Part shown: positions 1-5,862 of the stretch, piece after piece
Layout: the number at the start of each line of letters is the position of its first letter
Numbering within the stretch: position 1 is the first letter of the stretch
Assembly: GCA_946479075.1 (NCBI GenBank)
Contig: CAMLDT010000175.1
Coordinates: forward strand, 1-7,217
Source: an uncultured Polaromonas sp.
GTDB lineage: Bacteria; Pseudomonadota; Gammaproteobacteria; Burkholderiales; Burkholderiaceae
Reading direction: 5' to 3'
Length of the DNA: 7,217 nucleotides
The notes under the pieces: model-generated
The model's input: only the letters and a program-made list of their open reading frames with translations
The model's database searches: none
Told to the model about the DNA's origin: nothing
Translations under genes and position numbers: made by a program

Positions 1-1436
1 TTGGCGGTGTTCATGTCGTGCGTGCGGCGCCGGTCGTCGCCGGTGTTCTTGCGCAGTTCCAGGAACTCCTCGATGTCCAGGTGCCAGGTTTCCAGGTAGG
101 CGCAGACCGCGCCCTTGCGCTTGCCGCCCTGGTTGACCGCCACGGCGGTGTCGTTGACGACCTTCAGGAAGGGAACGACGCCTTGCGACTCGCCGTTGGT
201 GCCCTTGATGTGGGCGCCCAGTGCGCGTACCGGGGTCCAGTCGTTGCCCAGGCCACCGGCGAACTTCGACAGCAGCGCGTTTTCCTTGATGGCATCGTAA
301 ATGCCGCCCAGGTCGTCGGCCACCGTGGTCAGGTAGCAGGACGACAGTTGTGAGCGCAGCGTGCCGGCATTGAACAGCGTTGGCGTGCTCGACATGAAGT
401 CGAAGGAAGACATGATTTCGTAGAACTCGATGGCGCGGGCTTCGCGGTCGATTTCGTCAAGTGACAGGCCCATGGCCACGCGCATGAAGAAGGCCTGCGG
501 CAATTCAATGCGCTGCTTGCGCACGTGCAGGAAATAGCGGTCGAACAGGGTCTGCAGGCCGAGGTAGTCGAATTTCAGGTCACGCTCGGGCTTGAGTGCC
601 GCGCCCAGGCGCTCCAGGTCAAACTGTTGCAGCCTTTCATCGAGCAGCTCGTTCTGGATGCCTTTGGCGATGAATTGCGGAAAGTACTCGGCATAACGCG
701 TGCCCATGTCTTCCTGGGTGACTTCCTCGCCCAGCACTTCGCGGCGGATGGTGTGCAGCAGCAGGCGGGCCGTAGCGTAGGTGTAGTCAGGGTCTTTTTC
801 GATCAGCGTACGGGCTGCCAGGATGGAGGCCTTGTAGACCTCATCGATGGGCACGCCGTCGTACAGGTTGCGCATGGTTTCGGACACGATGGGATCAGGC
901 TTGATCTCGGCGCCCAGGCCGGCGCAGGACGCTTCAATCAGGGCTTGCAGCCTGCCAACATCCAGGGTGACTTTCCTGCCGCCGTCAAGCACATGCAGTT
1001 GCGGCGCTTGGGAAACGGGGGCCTGCGGCTGGCGTGCGCGCTCCTGCGTGCGTTTTTCGCGGTACAGCACATAAGCGCGGGCGATCTCGTGGTGGCCGCC
1101 GCGCATCAGGCCGAGTTCGACCTGATCCTGCACGTCTTCTATATGAAAAGTGCCACCGCCCGGGCGCGAACGCATCAGGGCACGCATCACGGCCTGGGTC
1201 AGTCCGTCCACGGTCTCACGCACACTGGCAGAGGCTGCGCCCTGGGTGCCATGCACCGCGAGGAAAGCTTTCATCATCGCTACGGCGATCTTGTTCGGTT
1301 CAAACGGAACCACGGCGCCGTTGCGGCGGATGATCTGGTAATGGGTCAGGGGGTTGGGCTGCACGCCGGGGTTGCCGGAGGGGGCGGGCACGGGCATGGT
1401 GGCAGCGACAGGGCTTGCATGTTGGGTGGTTTGCAT
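1..1436 (-). CDS. nrdA: Ribonucleoside-diphosphate reductase alpha subunit (class Ia), partial: N-terminal 478 residues
   Basis: Large subunit of aerobic class Ia ribonucleotide reductase, which with the radical-bearing NrdB reduces ribonucleoside diphosphates to dNDPs in the cytoplasm. The gene runs off the left edge. Seen in order: a low-complexity N-terminal tail (residues 1-32), an ATP-cone-like regulatory domain (about 33-128, from YQIIRRNG to AYVLYREKR), then the all-alpha region with NLYDGVP and ARLLL, and the start of the catalytic barrel with MSSTPTLFNAG (348-358), SSCYLT and NQGGKRKGA. Cys367 in SSCYLT matches the redox-active cysteine equivalent to E. coli Cys225. The radical cysteine, its partner cysteine and the C-terminal tail lie outside the window. 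The ATG at 1434-1436 was chosen because GAGGA lies just upstream. The frame stays open another 43 codons upstream to a TTG at 1563-1565 that has no ribosome binding site, so an extended form is possible but unlikely. The visible part fits the long Burkholderiales form better than the 761-residue E. coli one. nrdB is expected further left. Confidence 0.96.
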   Translation of the reverse strand, partial: MQTTQHASPVAATMPVPAPSGNPGVQPNPLTHYQIIRRNGAVVPFEPNKIAVAMMKAFLAVHGTQGAASASVRETVDGLTQAVMRALMRSRPGGGTFHIEDVQDQVELGLMRGGHHEIARAYVLYREKRTQERARQPQAPVSQAPQLHVLDGGRKVTLDVGRLQALIEASCAGLGAEIKPDPIVSETMRNLYDGVPIDEVYKASILAARTLIEKDPDYTYATARLLLHTIRREVLGEEVTQEDMGTRYAEYFPQFIAKGIQNELLDERLQQFDLERLGAALKPERDLKFDYLGLQTLFDRYFLHVRKQRIELPQAFFMRVAMGLSLDEIDREARAIEFYEIMSSFDFMSSTPTLFNAGTLRSQLSSCYLTTVADDLGGIYDAIKENALLSKFAGGLGNDWTPVRALGAHIKGTNGESQGVVPFLKVVNDTAVAVNQGGKRKGAVCAYLETWHLDIEEFLELRKNTGDDRRRTHDMNTA

Positions 1437-1439
1437 GGT

Positions 1440-1444
1440 TCCTC
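1440..1444 (-). promoter_or_regulatory. Shine-Dalgarno site of nrdA
   Basis: On the minus strand GAGGA lies 3 nt before the ATG of nrdA. The spacing is slightly short, but this is the only good match near any candidate start and it decides the start at 1436 over the in-frame TTG at 1565. Confidence 0.6.
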
Positions 1445-1583
1445 GTTGTGTCTTGTTGTTGGGAGAGCTTGGCGGATTCAGGGCAAAAAGGGCAGAAGGC
1501 TGACGGTTGCCTGTGGCGGACGCGTTGGGCTGCTGCTCCTTGAGTTGCGTGCCCTGAGGTGTCAAATTGAATGTAGGGCTTAC

Positions 1584-1599
1584 ACACTATACCTAGTGT
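1584..1599. promoter_or_regulatory. NrdR box 1 (proximal, covers the nrdA -10)
   Basis: ACACTATACCTAGTGT is a palindrome with perfect 6-bp arms (ACACTA/TAGTGT). It matches the known NrdR consensus acaCwAtATaTwGtgt at 14 of 16 positions. NrdR is the ATP/dATP-sensing repressor of ribonucleotide reductase genes. Binding here would occlude the -10 element. The operator role is inferred from the match and its position. Confidence 0.85.
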
Positions 1600-1614
1600 C
1601 TGGTTTGATTTCAA
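1586..1614 (-). promoter_or_regulatory. Sigma70 promoter of nrdA
   Basis: On the minus strand there is a -35 element TTGAAA (1609-1614), an exact 17-bp spacer and a -10 element TATAGT (1586-1591), each 5 of 6 to consensus. The transcript would start near 1579, giving a leader of about 140 nt before nrdA. The -10 element lies inside the proximal NrdR-like box, and the -35 element directly abuts the distal one. This is the arrangement expected for repression by NrdR. The local AT content is clearly higher than in the flanking genes. Confidence 0.8.
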
Positions 1615-1630
1615 GCACTACGGGTAGTGT
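1615..1630. promoter_or_regulatory. NrdR box 2 (distal, abuts the nrdA -35)
   Basis: GCACTACGGGTAGTGT contains perfect 6-bp arms CACTAC/GTAGTG. It keeps the conserved outer CACTA and TAGTGT but has a GC-rich centre, giving 11 of 16 matches to the NrdR consensus. Its centre is 31 bp from that of box 1, three helical turns, which is the spacing known for paired NrdR boxes. The poorer centre suggests weaker, cooperative binding. Confidence 0.78.
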
Positions 1631-1652
1631 ATGGCCGTCTTTTGGCGGCGTT

Positions 1653-1680
1653 ACTTTATGTAGCGTTTTCCGGCTGTGAA
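1653..1680 (-). promoter_or_regulatory. Possible second, upstream nrdA promoter
   Basis: On the minus strand TTCACA (1675-1680) and TAAAGT (1653-1658) are separated by 16 bp, 5 of 6 and 4 of 6 to the sigma70 consensus. A transcript would start near 1646 and run through both NrdR boxes. A 12-bp near-palindrome AAATGCACATTT (1681-1692) touches the -35. This is weak evidence; such matches occur by chance in AT-rich stretches. Confidence 0.3.
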
Positions 1681-1699
1681 AAATGCACATTTCTGGTCA

Positions 1700-1860
1700 G
1701 GTGCGAACGTCTTCCGTGCGGTCGGCCAAGAAGCGCATGGCGGCAGGCCCATGCGCTTGCAAGCCGCAACAGCATTGGCTTCGCACCGTGCCTGCCAAAG
1801 ACAGTGCGTTCACGAAGCCTTGTCTCGGCGAGTTGTTGTGCACCCGCTTGGGGTGTTTTT
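1700..1860 (+). other. Structured intergenic segment; candidate small RNA ending in a terminator
   Basis: The gap between nrdA and ampD (1437-1874) has no credible gene. Its right half holds several inverted repeats. An outer 8-bp stem GGTGCGAA/TTCGCACC (1700-1707 with 1780-1787) encloses a 5-bp stem (1717-1721 with 1764-1768) and a perfect 10-bp stem AAGCGCATGG/CCATGCGCTT (1731-1740 with 1749-1758), forming a rod. An alternative 7-bp stem GGCTTCG/CGAAGCC (1777-1783 with 1813-1819) uses the same bases as the outer stem, so the two exclude each other. A terminator-like hairpin with a T-run follows on the plus strand. I do not recognise an RNA family, and no convincing plus-strand promoter is visible. 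The segment could equally be structure in the 3' untranslated region of the ampD operon on the minus strand. Confidence 0.35.
1841..1860 (+). terminator. Rho-independent-like terminator on the plus strand
   Basis: A stem CACCC/GGGTG (1841-1845 with 1851-1855) with loop GCTTG is followed directly by five T residues (1856-1860). The stem is short but GC-rich. No plus-strand gene precedes it, so it either ends an unannotated transcript, blocks antisense transcription into ampD, or is chance. Confidence 0.4.
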
Positions 1861-1865
1861 GGGGA

Positions 1866-1885
1866 GACGCCTTTTCAGGGGCGTT
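1866..1885 (-). other. Hairpin around the ampD stop codon
   Basis: On the minus strand ACGCC and GGCGT (1880-1884 with 1867-1871), extended by one wobble pair, enclose an 8-nt loop that contains the ampD TGA. No T-run follows on either strand, so it is not a standard intrinsic terminator. It could protect the 3' end of the operon transcript or help Rho-dependent release. Confidence 0.3.
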
Positions 1886-2468
1886 CGGGAAAACACTTAG
1901 CCGGCAGGCCAAGCGCAGCCTGCAACTGCGGCCAGTCAAAACCGGCGCCGGGGTCCTTCTTGCGTCCACCGGCGACATGTTCGTGTCCGGCCAGATGCTG
2001 TATCGGGTAGCGCTGAATCAGCGTGGCGCACAGGCTGGAAAGCGTTTCGTACTGGGCAACTTCAAACTGACCACCTTCCAGGCCTTCAAGCTCGATGCCC
2101 ACAGAGTCGTCGTTGCAATTGCCGCGTCCGCGGTAGGCCGATTGTCCGGCGTGCCAGGCGCGCTGGTCGCAGCTGACGAATTGCCAAAGCCCGCCGTCAC
2201 GGGTGATGAAAAAATGAGCGGAGACCTGCATCCCGCGTATGCCTTGAAAGTACGCGTGGGCGTCCCAGTCGAGTTCATTCATGAACAGCTTCTGAACCTG
2301 GCCGGTCCCGAACTGGCCGGGCGGCAGGCTGATGGAATGAATCACGATCAGGTCAATCACGGCGCCTGCCGGGCGTGCGCCGAAGTTGGGCGACGCCATC
2401 GAGCGGGCGTAGCGGTACCAGCCTTCGTGCCAGAGCGCCGGTGCAGCGCGCGTGGACTCAGGGCTCAT
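1875..2468 (-). CDS. ampD: 1,6-anhydro-N-acetylmuramyl-L-alanine amidase AmpD
   Basis: Cytoplasmic zinc amidase of 197 residues (the E. coli protein has 183) that cleaves the amide between anhydro-MurNAc and the stem peptide during peptidoglycan recycling. Loss of AmpD in many Gram-negatives raises AmpR-dependent beta-lactamase expression. Seen: SPNFGARP near the N-terminus, IVIHSISLPPG with zinc ligand His44, HFFITRDGG, DSVGIELEG with catalytic Glu126, and the C-terminal GHEHVAGGRKKDPG with His162 and Asp172. The spacings His44-Glu126 (82) and His162-Asp172 (10) equal those of Citrobacter AmpD (His34/Glu116, His154/Asp164). The motif reads AGG where APG is usual. No signal peptide is seen, consistent with AmpD and not the periplasmic AmiD type. 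The ATG overlaps the end of pilR by 11 nt with no clear ribosome binding site, so translation is probably coupled. It is the last gene of the unit. Confidence 0.95.
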   Translation of the reverse strand: MSPESTRAAPALWHEGWYRYARSMASPNFGARPAGAVIDLIVIHSISLPPGQFGTGQVQKLFMNELDWDAHAYFQGIRGMQVSAHFFITRDGGLWQFVSCDQRAWHAGQSAYRGRGNCNDDSVGIELEGLEGGQFEVAQYETLSSLCATLIQRYPIQHLAGHEHVAGGRKKDPGAGFDWPQLQAALGLPAKCFPERP

Positions 2469-3882
2469 CGGGCGCGTCGTCGCTGTTGGGGGTGACGATG
2501 TTCAGCCGGGAAATGCGGTAACGCATCTGACGCAGGCTGATGCCGAGCTTGGCCGCTGCAGCCGTCCGGTTGAAACCTGTTTCCTGCAGCGCCTTGATCA
2601 AAATGCCGCGTTCCTGGCTGTCCAGGAAATCCTGAAGATTTTCGGGCACCGGCACCGGCACCGATATCGGCACCGCCTGCGCGGTGTGCGGGATCTCAAG
2701 CTGGAGTTCGCTGTTCTCGCCAAGCGCCACCGCGCGGTGCAACATGTTTTCCAGCTCACGCACATTGCCATTGAAGGGATGGGCCTGCAAGCTGGCCAGG
2801 ATCTCGGCGGAAAGCTCCGGCACCGGCATGCCGGACTCCCGGCAAATGCGGCCCAGCAATTCGTGGCACAACACGGGGAGGTCCTCGCGCCGTTCGCGCA
2901 GCGCCGGGACATGGATCTCGATGACGTTGAGCCGGTAGTACAGGTCCTGCCGGAAGTGTCCCGAGGCGACCCCGGCGCCCAGGTCCTTGTGCGTGGCGCT
3001 GACGATACGCACATCGACCGTGTCCTCCTGTGCCGAACCCAAAGGCCGGACCACCCGCTCCTGGATGGCTCGCAGCAGCTTGGACTGCATGGCTAGCGGC
3101 AGGTCGCCGATCTCATCGAGAAACAGGGTGCCGCCCTTGGCTGCCTGGAAGTAGCCCTGGCGATCCTGGGTCGACCCGGTGTAGGCGCCCTTGCGCGCGC
3201 CAAAAAACTCCGCCTCCAGCAGGTTTTCGGGAATGGCGCTGCAGTTGACGGCCACAAACGGCCCGGACGCGCGGTGGCTGCAGTCATGCACAGCCCGCGC
3301 GACGAGTTCCTTGCCGGTGCCCGACTCTCCCTGTATCAGCACCGGTGCCATGCTGCCGGCGACTTTGACGATGCGGGCCTTGACGGCCTGCATCACAGCC
3401 GACTCACCCACCAGCCGCTGCAAGGTGAGGGCGCCATCCTGCGGCTTGCCGGTGCGGGAAGCAGGGGTGGCGGTTTCATTGTCTGCCCTGGTCTTCTCCG
3501 TGCCGGCCGGTCCCTGAATCGCTGAAGCCACGACATTGCGGAACTGCTTGAGATCGACGGGTTTTGTCAGATAGTCGAACGCGCCTGCCTTGAGGGCTTC
3601 CACCGCATTTTCGGCAGAACCGTGCGCCGTGATGACGACGCAGCGTTCGGGGCGTTGCTGGCTCACCATTTCCCGCAGAAGCTCCAGTCCCAAACCATCC
3701 GGCAGGCGCATGTCGGTGATCACCGCGTCGAAGCGCCGCGCCTGCAGTTGTTCGCGCGCCTGCGTCAGGTCGGCAGCGGCTTCGACACGGTAACCCTCGC
3801 GCAGCAGGGTCAGCTCATAAAGGGTGCGCAGGTCCGGCTCGTCGTCGATGACCAGGATGTGCGCCTGATTCGGGGTACTCAT
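2458..3882 (-). CDS. pilR: Sigma54-dependent response regulator PilR (NtrC family)
   Basis: Response regulator of 474 residues that activates sigma54 promoters, in relatives mainly the pilin gene pilA. Seen in order: receiver domain (about 8-120) with acidic pair Asp13/Asp14, phosphoacceptor Asp57 in TDMRLPDG, Thr85 and Lys107; a linker; an AAA+ domain (about 157-395) with Walker A GESGTGKE (185-192), sigma54-contact loop GAYTGS (232-237), Walker B GTLFLDEIGD (251-260), arginine-finger region FRQDLYYRLNV and sensor II NVRELEN; a Val-Pro-rich linker (404-413); and a Fis-type helix-turn-helix (about 424-462). The contact loop departs from the usual GAFTGA at two positions. The gene starts 28 nt after pilS, which makes PilS its likely partner. 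The C-terminal codons overlap ampD. Other NtrC-family members share this layout; the PilR name rests on the PilS neighbour and the conserved setting. Confidence 0.88.
   Translation of the reverse strand: MSTPNQAHILVIDDEPDLRTLYELTLLREGYRVEAAADLTQAREQLQARRFDAVITDMRLPDGLGLELLREMVSQQRPERCVVITAHGSAENAVEALKAGAFDYLTKPVDLKQFRNVVASAIQGPAGTEKTRADNETATPASRTGKPQDGALTLQRLVGESAVMQAVKARIVKVAGSMAPVLIQGESGTGKELVARAVHDCSHRASGPFVAVNCSAIPENLLEAEFFGARKGAYTGSTQDRQGYFQAAKGGTLFLDEIGDLPLAMQSKLLRAIQERVVRPLGSAQEDTVDVRIVSATHKDLGAGVASGHFRQDLYYRLNVIEIHVPALRERREDLPVLCHELLGRICRESGMPVPELSAEILASLQAHPFNGNVRELENMLHRAVALGENSELQLEIPHTAQAVPISVPVPVPENLQDFLDSQERGILIKALQETGFNRTAAAAKLGISLRQMRYRISRLNIVTPNSDDAPDEP
2644..2674 (-). repeat. 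Hexanucleotide repeat encoding a Val-Pro linker in pilR
   Basis: On the plus strand GGCACC occurs three times in tandem (2645-2662), followed by GATATC and a fourth GGCACC (2669-2674). In pilR this encodes alternating Val-Pro between the AAA+ and DNA-binding domains. Gain or loss of one unit would keep the frame and change linker length by two residues. Confidence 0.6.
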
Positions 3883-3910
3883 GGGGTGGTTTTAACAGGA
3901 AAGCCGGGTG

Positions 3911-5626
3911 TCAGAACAAGGTGGCGCTCATGGCAGGCGCTGCAAGCATGTCGGGCGAAGCGGGCCTGAAGATCACAAAAAACTCGTTGCCTTCCACGTT
4001 TCCCCTGGCCACCCGCTGGTAACCCACCAGTGCGCCATGGCGTTCGCACAGCTCGCGGCAAATGTACAGGCCAAGACCGCTGGAGCGGCTTTCGGAGGAA
4101 AAAAAAGGCTCGAAAAGATGGGACTGCACGGTTTTTTCGAGCGGTTGCCCGTCGCTCCAGACCAGCAGGCGAACCTGCCCCGACGAAGCGTCGGTCGAGA
4201 CCTGGATCGCGCCGGCGGCCGGGCTGGCATAGCGCAGCGCGTTGTCCAGCAGGTTGACCATCAGCCGCCGCAGATGGTCGGCCTCGAACAGGATGGCGGT
4301 CTGGCCCGTGCCCGCCTGCACGCTCAGACGCTGGCCCGCCCCGTTTTGCTGGGACCAGTCGCCGCAGATGCGGTGCATGATGTCGTCCAGCCGAAGCGCG
4401 CGCGTCTGCACCTGGGGTGCTTGCTCCTGCACCCGCGACAGGTTGAGGATCTCCTCGACGATGCGTGCCAGCCGCTGCGCGTTTTGCGCGACCATGCTGG
4501 TCAGCTGCCGTTGCCCGGTGTCCTGCAGGTCTTCCTCCAGCAGGGCATTGGCCTGGGTGATGGCGGCCAGCGGGTTGCGAATCTCGTGGGCCACGGCTGC
4601 CGACATGCGGCCCATGGCCGCCATTTTTTCGGTGCGCACCCTGGCTTCCATTTCCCGCAAATCCTCCAGGAACATCACGCACAGGCTTTCCTGCGAGCCG
4701 TCGCGCGAGGCGGCCAGCCGGGTGCGCACCTGCAGTCGCCGCGCATGGCGCGAGGTGTGCTCCAGGCCCACGTCGGCCTGCTGGGGCTGCTGCTGCGCGA
4801 AGGTCAGGTGCGCCAGCTCCGCGAGCGGCTGCCACGCCACTTCAGCCGAGAGCAGAAATGGCGCGGAACGCTCCTCGCCCTGGGCCGTCAGGAGGCGGCG
4901 CGATGCAGGGTTTGCCGCGCGCACAACGCCGTGGGTGTCCACCACCAGCACACCATCGACCAGGCTGTCGATCACCAGCTCATTGACCTGCGCCTGCATG
5001 CGTGCTGCCGACTGGTTGCTGTAGGCGCGCTGCTCTTCGCGCGACAGGCGCAGTGCGAGCTGGTTGGCCAGCAAGGCAACCGCAAAAAACCCTGACCCGC
5101 TGAGGCCGGCCTGCAGAAACCGCGCGGTGGATTCAAGTTGCGTGTGCAGCGACACCCACCAGGCGTCGGTCAGCAGCAGCAAGGTCACGCTGGCCGCCGT
5201 GCCCAGCGCCAGAAGAAGGGGGCCAAGAATGGATGCCAGCAACACCGGCAGCGCAAACAGGGCGGTGTAGTTGAGCGCACCGAGCTGCAGGAAGTTCAGC
5301 GCCGAAAAAGCCAGGACATCGATGCCGACGGTGTAAAGCCACTGGCTGTCGAAGGTGCTTCCCGGACGCCGGGGCCGGGCCCACGCCCGCACCGCCAGCG
5401 TGGCCGCAAAATAGCCCACGCACAGCAAAATCATGTGTTTTTGCAGGGGTTGGCCCAACGCGTAAATCGAGGCCTGCAGGGTCAGCAGCACACTGGCGAT
5501 CGTGACGCGTGCTGTCATGAAAGCGCGCCACAGCCTGGCAAACGACTCGCCGCTGGCGCCCGAATCCCAGGCGCTGGTGTCAGGGGGGCCGAACCAGGAG
5601 TGGCCCGAGTCGGCGCCCTGGTTCAT
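3911..5626 (-). CDS. pilS: Membrane sensor histidine kinase PilS
   Basis: Inner-membrane sensor kinase of 571 residues that phosphorylates PilR; in Pseudomonas it monitors pilin levels in the membrane. Seen in order: a hydrophilic N-terminus; about six hydrophobic segments between residues 38 and 192; a PAS-like region (about 213-320, from VIDSLVDGVLVVD); a HisKA domain with phosphoacceptor His347 in AVAHEIRNPL; and an ATPase domain with N box NLLDN (458-462), F box LFEPFFSSE and G2 box SSGLGL. The G1 box reads SDGQPLE rather than the usual DxGxG, keeping only Asp492 and the next Gly. The frame is open for 30 more residues upstream, but the ATG at 5624-5626 was chosen because it overlaps the stop of the preceding gene in the ATGA pattern and avoids a longer overlap. 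The stop is 28 nt before pilR. Confidence 0.9.
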   Translation of the reverse strand: MNQGADSGHSWFGPPDTSAWDSGASGESFARLWRAFMTARVTIASVLLTLQASIYALGQPLQKHMILLCVGYFAATLAVRAWARPRRPGSTFDSQWLYTVGIDVLAFSALNFLQLGALNYTALFALPVLLASILGPLLLALGTAASVTLLLLTDAWWVSLHTQLESTARFLQAGLSGSGFFAVALLANQLALRLSREEQRAYSNQSAARMQAQVNELVIDSLVDGVLVVDTHGVVRAANPASRRLLTAQGEERSAPFLLSAEVAWQPLAELAHLTFAQQQPQQADVGLEHTSRHARRLQVRTRLAASRDGSQESLCVMFLEDLREMEARVRTEKMAAMGRMSAAVAHEIRNPLAAITQANALLEEDLQDTGQRQLTSMVAQNAQRLARIVEEILNLSRVQEQAPQVQTRALRLDDIMHRICGDWSQQNGAGQRLSVQAGTGQTAILFEADHLRRLMVNLLDNALRYASPAAGAIQVSTDASSGQVRLLVWSDGQPLEKTVQSHLFEPFFSSESRSSGLGLYICRELCERHGALVGYQRVARGNVEGNEFFVIFRPASPDMLAAPAMSATLF

Positions 5627-5862
5627 CCAGGCTCGCCCTGGCGGCGATGTGTTTCGCTGCAATACATGCCGAGTTTGCCCGGCACGGCGTCCGGCCGCGG
5701 CAGGTGGACCGCGCACACCTGGCAGGCCACGATTTCCGTCGCCTGTTTGGGGCCGCTGACCGGCGCAGGCCGTGCCGCCTTTTCATGCAGTTCGGCGCGC
5801 CGGTTGTTGCGCCAGATCCATATCCCCACCCATACAACGGCGAAAACAATCAGGTACTTCAT
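5623..5862 (-). CDS. PP0621-like small membrane-anchored CxxC protein
   Basis: Small protein of 79 residues, function unknown. Seen: one hydrophobic N-terminal segment (about 2-18, MKYLIVFAVVWVGIWIW) followed by a positively charged stretch, a signal-anchor pattern with the C-terminal part probably in the cytoplasm. A compact motif follows: Cys47-x-x-Cys50, VHLPRPDA, then YCSETH with Cys68 and His72. The CxxC...CxxxH set looks like a small zinc-binding knuckle. The pattern matches what I recall of the PP0621 family of proteobacterial proteins next to PilS-type kinases. Both ends overlap their neighbours by 4 nt (ATGA), so it is probably translated together with the ypjD-like gene and pilS. 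Because of this fixed position it may assist the kinase or the upstream membrane protein, but that is inference. Confidence 0.82.
   Translation of the reverse strand: MKYLIVFAVVWVGIWIWRNNRRAELHEKAARPAPVSGPKQATEIVACQVCAVHLPRPDAVPGKLGMYCSETHRRQGEPG

Noticed and set aside
525..1679. Plus-strand open frame of 384 codons opposite nrdA
   Set aside because: It is antisense to a clear nrdA, has no recognisable domain, and its composition is that expected of the reverse strand of a GC-rich gene.
1731..1758. Ten-bp perfect hairpin considered as an intrinsic terminator of the ampD operon
   Set aside because: No T-run follows on either strand, so it was treated as part of a structured segment instead.
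1700..1860. Structured segment considered as 6S RNA, SRP RNA or tmRNA
   Set aside because: The end-to-end pairing of 6S RNA, the conserved SRP RNA loop and the tmRNA tRNA-like ends are all missing.
1683..2495. Plus-strand open frame of 270 codons across the intergenic region and ampD
   Set aside because: Most of it is the reverse complement of ampD, whose zinc ligands and spacing are certain; no ribosome binding site or family match.
3908..5095. Plus-strand open frame of 395 codons opposite pilS
   Set aside because: Antisense shadow of pilS; His-, Gly- and Arg-rich low-complexity translation without domains.
5627..5716. Longer pilS start 30 codons upstream
   Set aside because: It would overlap the PP0621-like gene by about 94 nt with no ribosome binding site; the ATGA overlap start at 5626 fits the other junctions.
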